Source of the DNA: Tubiluchus corallicola
Lineage: Eukaryota; Priapulida; Priapulimorpha; Priapulimorphida; Tubiluchidae
DNA length: 62,000 nucleotides
Assembly (NCBI GenBank): GCA_030141605.1
Contig: JAQGDQ010000540.1
Span: 1 to 62,000 of the forward strand
Direction: 5' to 3'
The first letter of the stretch is position 1; each line of letters starts with the position of its first letter. This document shows, in pieces, positions 47,601 through 58,700 of the stretch. The position numbers and the translations under genes are program-made. The notes beneath the pieces are model-generated. The model ran no database searches. It was not told the origin of the DNA and saw only the letters and a program-made list of their open reading frames with translations.

Positions 47601-50600
47601 TTGGCTACATGGATTCATTTTTCTACTTTGCCATAAAAACATAACCTAGTCTATTCACTAGTCAGTATAAAAATTACTAAATGCATGATAAAGTTCATCA
47701 AGTATCTACTCAAATATATTCTTGCTACGGGATTTTGATCCAGCTCACTAATTTAAGCAGGGTAACTTCTGCGTTTACACTACAAATAGTGAAGGGATCC
47801 TTTGAGACCACCATCTTCACTATTAATCCCATTTACAGTAAGCAGAAAATCTACAATGAGTCTTGGTTTTTTTAACCCAAGTCTGGAGAAAATGCTCTCA
47901 CAGTCAAAAAAGCCAAGATTTGTCTACTGCTACATAAGAGATGTGGTCTCAGAATTTTTCGCAGAAGGCAGGTGGCCAGAGAAATTATTCATGGCACACT
48001 CGTTTATGAGTTCACTTAGCTAGTATTTAGGGCAAACAGAAAACTGATTAAGCCAAAAACTATGAAACCGTTTTCCTGCAGAGTGCAAAGACTTTTCTAC
48101 CAACAGATGTTTTAACACTTTGCACTGACTAGTATGCATGGTTTTTTGAGAAAACGAAAAACATAACCTTGACACAGAAAATGAGAATACACATCAACAA
48201 CTTGGTTCTTTTGCTGCCACCTGCTATCACATAAAATTCATCACAATTGTGGGCACAAAGTCAAAGGTTTTTGAAACAAGAAAAATAAAATAAATAGAAA
48301 TAAAATTTAATGGGAAACATTTGGAGTGTAAAGTCGATACTAAAATGAAAAATAATCATTTATCTCGAAAACGCATTGAAACAAAAAATGCAATTCGTCG
48401 ATGAAAGAAAGCTTCGAGTTTATAGAACTTGGAAAATGAATGGATAAGAATAAGTTTAGAAATCTCACAGAAGTCAGATGTATTTGATACTCAAGATTCA
48501 TATATGGTGAAACCTGCTTGAACAGAAAAACTAGACTCTTAAAGATGTACAAAAGCTTCTGACAATTAAATAGTAATTTCAGTATATGGCAACACAAACA
48601 TTTAAACATCATTTGTAAATTCAATCTCATTAAATACGACAAGAGCTGGCTGAAAAGAAATCATTTTTCCAAAGAAGAGGGCAGAGTGTGGAATTTCCAC
48701 GAAATGGATTTTGTAAGAAAATTGTTACATTGGAACCAGTATAAGCAGAAAGAATAAAAATTCTATAAGAAAGTGATCCTATAAGCAGGAATTCTCAAAT
48801 GTAGCTAGCACGGTCATTAATGACAGGAGAACTGCCAAAATTAGATTAAATAATTTTTATACGACCAGCTGTACAGCATGTACACGATACAGAGAATGCT
48901 CATACCGAATGCGTTCTGACGCTGAATTAGATTAAAGCAGAATTAGATCCGATTAAATCATTAAAGTAAGTGACTGCAGCCATTGTCAGTCACACATCAC
49001 TATGTAAAGGTAAAGTTTTATAGATGATTTATATATCAAATTATAAGAAAGCTGACTGTATTGACCTATAAAATCAATTTATACACAAAAGAACATAAGC
49101 TTTGCTTCATACTTTGCTTGTAAGACATCAATAATTTTTCTTGCTTTGCTAAAAAAGATGTACTACAAAGTGACAATCAAACGTCATGTTGATGCCCTCA
49201 GGATGAGAAACTGGTCAATAGTTTGTTGCATTGTTCTAACAAAACAAAAGTGCAATTACAAGTTTGAACCCAAATTAATACTTTTTTGTTGGGCGTGCCT
49301 AGCAACTTTTGTTGAATGTTTGCATGGTCATCACACACTATAATTACTGTTTTCAATTCTCACCACAAAAAGTTTCCAAGTGTAAAGACTTAATGCAAAA
49401 GTTAAACCGCTGCTATTGAATTATACAGTTTCTCTGAACTCTACTGATTAACTTTGCACAATCACTTGAGAGTTGTAATTTTGACTTGAACAGAACTACT
49501 CATGCTCTGCTGAGGGCTTACAGGCTGAGGAAATTAGCAAAGCTTAACCTAAATGCTAAACCACTCAGGCTATAACTACTGATGCTGTTGTTAGTAATAT
49601 ATGAGAGACACTCACATTTGAATCGAGCATTTACGAACAACTAAGGGGCATTAACAGCAGTAATCATGTTTTGGTGCTTGTTAAAAGAAAATATTTTAAC
49701 ATCTTGTGTAACTTTGTTATCAATTACAAGCTTAAACTCAATTTTTCATACGGTTAAGGGCACGCCAGGGTACTTATAGTTCCAGTAAGCCAGTGGGTCG
49801 GATGTTGGATACTCCAGATGTTCATTGCTCTTGCTCAAAGCTTTACGCATTGTACCCTACATATCCACAAAGTGAAAAATTCTTAAGTGAACAACTTTCA
49901 CAGTACCTAAAAAGTGAGGACAAACTAATGTTTTGTTTTCTTGTGGAATAATAAACTGCTGTGAAAAATTCAGAAAAGATGATATATTTATTTTACTTTT
50001 CCTATAACTATAATTCAATCATTTGTGATGGTCACTGAATCGAACTTTCAACATTTATTGAAACGATATCAGTGATAAGATTTGTATTAATTTATAAGCA
50101 TAATGACTTGAAATTATTCTGCTATTATTGTACCTGCCTAATCAATATACAAATTAAGAGAAACAAAAATTGTCTGAATTTGTCCAATGATGTGAATTAA
50201 AAGTTCATACAATAATTAAACTTGTACCAAAACTGACTATAAGTCATACTTGTACCCAATAAAATAAATATTTTATTTTACTTCTTTTCACATCTTAATG
50301 ATTGATGAAGCAAATTACATATGACTTACAAAATAGAAATTAATAAATTAACATTAAAATTTATTTTTCAAATCATTTATTAAACTAAACGCCTGCAAAC
50401 CTGTGGTGTCGTAGGTCCAGGTGATCGGCTACCTGGCGGTACTTGTGATTGGTTAGGTGGCGCTAAGTGTCCACTGCTGTGATGCTGAATGTTTTCTGGC
50501 TTCTTTCCCTTTTTAATTACCTCTTTATCCAACACTCGCATTAATGACAGTTCTTCTGGATGTCTAATGCCTGAAAGAAACATGCAAATTAGAAGCTTCA

Positions 50601-52605
50601 ATCACTTTCAGAATCATTTGAAACACTTTAACCACAGGCAAAGTACACGTTACTGTGGCTTCCAAATTTTAAAGTAGAAATAGGCAAAACAAGTGTCAGA
50701 TAACTTACACAAAAACCTATCAGAAAACTTATTAAATTGCAAGGTATGTACATATTTTGAAGTATCAGCAACTTTCATATCACTGCTACATCTAACTAGA
50801 GCTCTCCAGATATTCATTTTAAATTAAATAGCTTCTTTACTCTAAAGCATTCCCAAGTTCTGCTTCTTGTCACCTTGCAGGTAACATTTTTAAAACTCCA
50901 ACCCTTTTAAATTATTAATCCTGTATTAAATTTGCCTTCAGTTGCATAGCAATTACATATATTGATTTTTTTGGCTAAAGTTTGCAATTCCCCATACAGA
51001 GAAATTAGTTCGTGAAACAGATTTGGTTAGGGTTAGGATTAGGGTTAGAGTTGGGTTAGGGTTAGAGCTGGATTAGGGTTAGGGTTACAGCCTACTTGTG
51101 TTTTTAATTGTAAATTCATTTTATTGTAAAACACTATTGCTCACAGGAGTGAAAACACTGGTTATACTATCAATTTTTGAATGTGTAATGACGTGCAATT
51201 GTTACAGCAATAAAGAATTTTATTATCATGAGGCTTAGGGTTGGGTTAGGTTAGGGTATTTATATTGTGTGGGGAATTGTAAACGCCTTCCAATTTTTTC
51301 ATAGCAGTGTTGTCTTTGGTTTCTCTGGAGGTCATTCTACAAATTTCAGCACTCAAGTTAATGCTAACCTTACAGGGACCATTTCTGGATCCTGCCTATT
51401 TTAATTTTTGTGCTTAAAATTAATTAGTTATTAATAAGCCATGAACAACGATCTTTGTCTCTGTTTTTTTGTTGTAGTGACAAGCCGAAAAAATAAATTT
51501 TATGAAAGTATACATAAATCCCAGGGTTTATAATGATGTTAGCAATACTTAGACATCATAATTAATAAGCTACGACCAACTTACCTAATTCTTTACAGAT
51601 ACTAACTACTGTAGCAAAAACTTTAACAGAATAGTCCACTCTCATGTCTATGAATTGTAAATCAGGAAGCTGCAGACGCATGACTTTGTGCATAGGTGTA
51701 AAATTCAACACAGCATCAGCTTGGACACCATACTGATCCAATGTGGAGCGTGTCCGTGACAACCAGGTGTTCTTCGCTGGCCACCAGAGAGCGTGGTCTG
51801 ACCAGTCTTGGACTATCTCCGAGGAAGCTTAAAAATGTTAAGCAATAACTTCTTAACTTTTTGTCAAGTGGAAAAATTGCAATTAGTTCAAAGTAAGAAA
51901 ATACAGGTAAAAAATTAAATTAGCATGACTGCAGCAACACAATTTTGTACCAAAATGAAGGAGCAAAGGATATTACTGTTTCATCTACATGAAAAACTGA
52001 AGAACATATGTGACCGAAAGAATTATATTTGATGTGTTTTAGAGGGATAGACTTGTGTTTTTCAGAACAGTTTTTCCTAGAAAATCTTCTGTCACAAAAA
52101 ATTTACAGCAAACTTTTTTGTTAGAAGAACTTTCCCAGAAAACATTTTTTCCAGAACCATTATTGCATAGAAAATATAATAGATTCTTTTTTTACAGCTC
52201 AGTTAGATATTACGCAATAGAAAAGTACTATGATGAAAATATTGTAGTTTATTCAAACTACGTGTACTGATTGATATGGATCATATAATAAAAAATTCGG
52301 TCAAGTCGTTCAGGCGAGAAAGTAAATTTGTAACATCAGAACAATTAGGTAGCAAATTATGCTGGTCTTTCCATATGCCGGTATTTCGTAAGTGCATGAG
52401 TGCAGAAATTTCATGAGTGACTTTACGTAAGTTTTATAGACTTGTACAGGGAAGTGTACAGAAACTTGTGCTCATACTGCGGCGACTAAACTGCAAAAGC
52501 TCAAGCTATAACCTATTCTTTCTGCATTATTTAGAGCTAAAGATTTGTTCAGCAATCGAACTTGGTGTTATTCGAATGTAATTTAAAAAATCCATTTGTG
52601 TTTAG

Positions 52606-52704
<99 letters not shown>

Positions 52705-55700
52705 TTCGCTGTCTCTCCATCTCTTTTGCCCCCCATCTCTTTTGTTCGTTCATTCACTTTCTGCCCTCCTTTAATTGTTATCTACACTCTACAGCACTAA
52801 TGGATATCAAAGCCAGAATTATTTAAAATGAGCAACGTCAATCTTATTTTTAAGTTGTGTTTTGGAAAAGTATTTTACTTAGAAAATTCGTAGCTATAAT
52901 TTTAAGTTGCTTTTAGGGTAAAATTGCTTTCTCAAAGTAATTTGCAATCACTTCAAATTCTATTGATTTTCATATGAATTGAAAATGATTAAAAGTTTAA
53001 TGAATAGTAAATGTAAAAAAGAAAACGGAGGCTTTGAGATTTACAGGTATAGATTTGTTAATATCTATCTATGTCACTTTGAATCCAAAATCCAAATGCT
53101 ACCTTTTGTGTCTAAACACTTATTAATTCAAGTTACCTAAGTGCCTAAATGTCATATTTTAAAAATATCTAGTGCTCAAATGTCCTACGTGTCTAAAACT
53201 CTTAGTGTAAACACCTTACGCATTACACATTACGCATCCAATTAACTACCCGTCTAAATGTCCTATATGTCCAAATGTCCTTGTGTTGAAATGTCTTATA
53301 TGACGAAATGTTTTCACACCGTTCAGTGTTTCTGATGACAATCTTTGATGATGAACTGTGGACAAAGTATTCTGGTCCTCATCAACGAATAGGTCAACAA
53401 TGAGGACAATTTTATGTTGGGCCAAAATAAGCCAACGTACTTTTAAATTCATTTACTAAATAGCCAGAATGTTCAGAAACTTGCAGAGTTTAACTCCCAC
53501 TGTTAAATGTATAAATATATTGCTCAACAAAGTTCTAATATTCACACGAGTTTTAATTAATCCCGCGGACGTTCCGACAACGCCCGAAATTCAACTTACA
53601 ACCCTTGACTATAAAATAAAAAAACTATAAATCAACTGCTAGTGAAGCTGCTGACGAAATACCAAAACTTGTGAGAAGTTAATTAGCAAGTGAAGCCAGA
53701 GAAGCAACTATTTAAAGACCCAATAAAAACGCAGAGAAGCCAGTGAGTAATAATTGGCTACACCCCAGAGACGTACAGCTACTGATATCAGCCACCTTCA
53801 TTAGGCACCAGACTGGGTTTGTGAAATTGGGGCATCCTGGAAGAGGCTGATAATTATAGTGTGACGGTATCACTATGACGACTACTGGCGACGCAATACA
53901 TTCCGAATTAATAGAATTCAGAATCGATTTCTACTAAATCAAGGCCTGCTAAGATCCCGTTAAGAAAGTTCAGCAGATCAAAAATGATTTTACGCATTTA
54001 TACCTGACGCGCATACATTATGTACGTATATATCGGGTGGCGCAGAAAAATGTGGCGAAGTTTAGACTAAAATAATATCAGAAGCAACTACTGTACAAAG
54101 TTGAAATTTCACAATATGATATGCCATACAATAAGTTTTGGCCGTGAAAGCTACAAGTGTTTAGTTTCAATGGTGTTTAAGTTATGACTGAAAAGCTTTT
54201 GTATGTTAAAAAAATTAAATGTTTTTTTACGACATTTTTTTGACTTACTGCTTTAAAACCTCTGTAGATTTGGAAAAACCCAAGGAAGTGACCTGAAATT
54301 TTAGCGTTTATACATAATCGCCTAACACTAGTGTGAAAATTTTAAATTAATTTTATTTTTTCTTATGATATTGTGATCACAACTGCAGCACATTTTTTGC
54401 GCCACCTGATATAAAAAACTTCACAGTGCTGAAAGACAGCATCTAGTTGCTATAAAGAGGGGAAGACATTTGTCAGATATCTAGATCGTGTACGTATTTA
54501 ACTCACAGACGATGAATAAAATGAAACAGAGGTGGTTGCAGCCATAAACACAAAAGCATAAACAACATGGAGTTTTCATCATGCATAATTTGTTTCAATG
54601 AAAAGAAATTTAAATTTTTGTGTTCTATTTAAGTAACAAGAAATTAATAAATGAATATCATTTGATAATGGAAATAATGAAAGAAAATACTGTGGTGTTC
54701 AAGAAAACATCATAATCGATTATTAAACAAACGACCTACAGTTATCTTATAGATGTTTACAATATATTTTGACAAATTTCAAATCTGATTTTCCATAGTT
54801 TAAAAAGCAGCCAAATCAAAGAAGGGCTTATTAATTCAAAAATTAATACAGACACAACAAAACAAAATAGTAAAATTAATAACTTTTGCTCGCAAATATG
54901 ATCATGCTACACCATCATTCATAAAATTACAAATTTTAAAGGTAAGAGATATTTACAATCTTGAGTTGTTCAAATTTATGTATAAATTCAGTGCTGGTTT
55001 ATTATCAGAACTTTTTTGCGAATATTTCACTGATGTTTCTGATATGCATTCCCACTTCACAAGAGCTGCTTCTAATGAACAGTATTTTTTAGCCGACATG
55101 GTTTCAATAGCTTAAAATCACGAGGAGTAAAATTATGGAATTCGTTGCCAAAAGATACCTATGAAAGTAGCTTATTTTCAGCTTCCAAAAGATACACGAA
55201 AATCTTGCTGAATGGATATGCCTATAGTACGTAACTTGTAAGACTAATAAGCAAGCTAGCTAATTTTTTTCCTTATCTCCTAAGTAGTTGAAGCTTATTT
55301 TCATACGTATTTTTAGTCGTGAATTTTCTACATGACACTCTTTTTCTCATACTTTTTTTTTACGCTTATTTTTTCCATGCTCTCAGTTTTTAACTTCACT
55401 CACTAATCTTATTCAAATTCCCCTGTTAATAAGGCCCCATTTGAAACAACTACTTATAATACTACTACTACATATAATAATCCCATTACTGAATAATCTA
55501 CTTTCATTCATAAAATTCCCCCATCTTTAAAAAAGCGTACTAAATAAATGAAATTGTGGTCTCTTGCTGTTATGCATTACTAAAAATATTTTGCAAGTAC
55601 TACTTATTATTTTTCTTCATTTCCTTTACGCAAGTAACGCCATATAGATATAATTAGTTTTTGTAGATAGATTTTGTTGTCCCTTCATTGTTTCTTGCCG

Positions 55701-58700
55701 AGTCCTCTAATTATTGATTTGGTTAACTTGATTACATTATTACTTTACCTTTATTATTTTTTTGCAATTAATGAATTACTCATCATTCGTTTTGTTTTAG
55801 TTTGATTCACTTCATACTTAACCATTTTTGGTTTATTATGTTACTTACAAACCTTTTGCTGTCCCCAAAATTGCATTCTTTTGCTTAGATTTATGTATTT
55901 AACTTTATTCTATTATTTTTGTTTTTTTGACAATTTGTACTATTTTTTTCTTATTTGATTTTCTTAACTGCAGCATCACCGTTTATTTTTAATATACCTA
56001 TCCATCTATATGAAAGGGGAGGAGACTAGTATGGTCCCTCCCTGCCCTGCTCCATGATTACAATTATTTAATATTTAACTAAAACTATTGCTGTGAAACT
56101 ATACGGAGAAAATAAATGTTCTATATGTATGTCTATGTCTATGCTTAAATAAAGTAAGTTCCGCACATCGCGCACGTTACTGCTGCAAGATGCACCTTGC
56201 CCCAGATTCCTGATGCAGGTGAATGCGTACCGGAACTTTTTAAATGTAATTACTAATTATAATCAAGGACTATAGTTTAAGTTTTAAAACAACAACAGCG
56301 TACAATAATCATATATCGGTTTGCATAACTTCGTCTTACGGCTATGCTCGACAGGAAGTGACATAATATCATTTCCTCATAAAACAAAATTCCTTATAGG
56401 CTCAGCGTAACCAGGATGTGACAGGTTATATTCCTAACAGCACGCGACAGTTATTGCGCACAATAAAACCATAATATTGGTCTACAGCAAACTACAAACA
56501 TTCTGCAGCCAGAAAAATAATCAGCGGAAAGTTATTTCATCAATAATTGCAAAATCGATTGCAGCAAGTGGACTCTGCATTAATTACACCGGTGATAATT
56601 AACACAATAAGTTCTGCTAACCTAATGATAATGTGTTAATGGTATTCTTTGTTAATACACGAAAGCATAAGAGTGACAAATGATAATATAAATGATAGAA
56701 AATAGCTTTTTACAAAACAGTTGTGCTGTTTGTCAACAGAAAAATAACTTCAATTCTTTTACAAAATGGTTAAGAAAGGTAATGCAATCCCCAGTATCAA
56801 AGTATAGGTTATTCGTCAATTGTCATAAATGGGTTCATATTAAAATGAGTACATATTAAAAATCAATGTAGTTAACAAGTTTTAAAATAAATCCACCTCC
56901 ACAAATCGTATGTTTCACGATTACTTTTCTTAACCAACCGCCCACCCCTTAAAATAATGCACCCATGCAACCTACACATGTGCGTTCCATTACTATATGT
57001 CGCAGAATTACTATTTCGCAGATGCGCAACGCGTTGAGGCTGGTAGTTCTGAGTCTCTTCTGAACTACTGTAGATTAGGGAAGCCTTAGTTCAACATTAG
57101 TCAGTCACTGGTTCTCATTTAAATCGGAATTTGAAATTGCACTCAGCACTAGTGAGCGTTGTTGAAATATATACGGAATTTCAGTCTTCAAATTACATAT
57201 TTTGATTCCTTTAAATATCATTAATTTACTCCCACAATTTTTTCATTTGTTATTTTTCTCTTTATTTTTGTTATTACCGTTATATTATTTAATCTCACTC
57301 TCAGTTTATGTAGTTATAAGTATGCGTATAGGTAATGCATGTATATATGTATAGACATATTTGCATTTTTATTGAATTAATGTCATTATAGCTTTGCTTA
57401 ATTGTTGTTGGCACAATATTAATGTTATATATATATATCTATATATATATATATCTTTATTTGACATAAAATAATGATAATATACACCATACAATGTATA
57501 TCATCATATCCTCATATCAGTCAGTGATTGCCTGGGCTACACTGCTAATAGGTAAATGCGTCTGGTGCAAAAAATTAAAACTACGAGAGCAGTAAGGGTG
57601 TATAAAAAAGACACAAGTAATAAAGTAAAAAATGATATTAGCTGCAGCAAAATACTCCTATCTAAAAAAAACTAAAGCACACTTTTACAAATACAATCTC
57701 ATATAAAATAATACATATCACAGAGGAAACTATACACACGTACCTTGATATAGACACAAAACCATCTCACCGTACAATTAGACATTCAAACAGTACAATA
57801 ATTTGTGTTTATATGTAAAGCAATAGGCCAAATATCGGATATATACATACATGTTACTAACATCCAGTTAGAGGTGACTGACTGCGTGACCATATGGTCT
57901 TTTGTCGCCTCAGCTCGTATTTATTTGTATAATATGCACTATCATTTTAATTACTGTATTACGTTTGTGAAGCTAAATAAATTTACTATTACTATTACTA
58001 AATTATTGAAGGATCATTAAAATTGGCGAATTTCCAAATTTTCATTTAACAACGGTAAATTGTTTATGCATACTCTTTCCTACACTTATTAGTGTCCTAC
58101 CCTTTTTTATGAATTAACTCCATGAAACCAGCAGGGACTGGTTTGCCTTCAAAAAGTAGAAAGTTTTGATTACTAAGTGTCCAGTATAATATTTTTAGTC
58201 ACAGGTTAATTTATATCATAAAACCTTTTTAAAAACAGAATGTAGTCCGAGGTTGTGACAAAGTTTGACAAAAACTTTGTGAAGTTTTATCTTAACAAAA
58301 GCAACTGAGGAAGATGAACGTAGATGAGCAACATAATATTATTTACTGTATTGCAATATGATTAAAATTACCATAAATATCTTCTGACTAACCCCAAGGG
58401 TACTGATTTTACTTTGAAAAAAATGAAATAAAACAATATACTATACGGTCTATACCTCAATTTAATTAGCCAAATTTTATTCAAGTAAATTACACCGAAC
58501 TGTTGCACGAAAAATGCAAATATCTAACAAATCAATTTGTTTAAAGTAAAAATGCTGCAAAAACGTGCAAGAGACTAATATAGTATATTAAAGGAAAAGT
58601 CAAATCTCGTGGGAAGTTGCGTTTATTCTAATGTCTGTGAAACATATTAGAAAGTTTCGGCAGTAAAATTGTGATAAGCGCCTTGTGTGATTAGTAAAAT

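Noticed and set aside
47802-48023. 73-codon open frame inside kindlin intron 4
   Set aside because: Sense of the frame is opposite to kindlin and no family or splice evidence supports it.
51025-51258. True chromosome end
   Set aside because: The TTAGGG repeats are few and degenerate and sit within an intron with gene sequence on both sides.
52562-52826. Leu-Ser repeat open frames
   Set aside because: Translations of the (TC)n tract.
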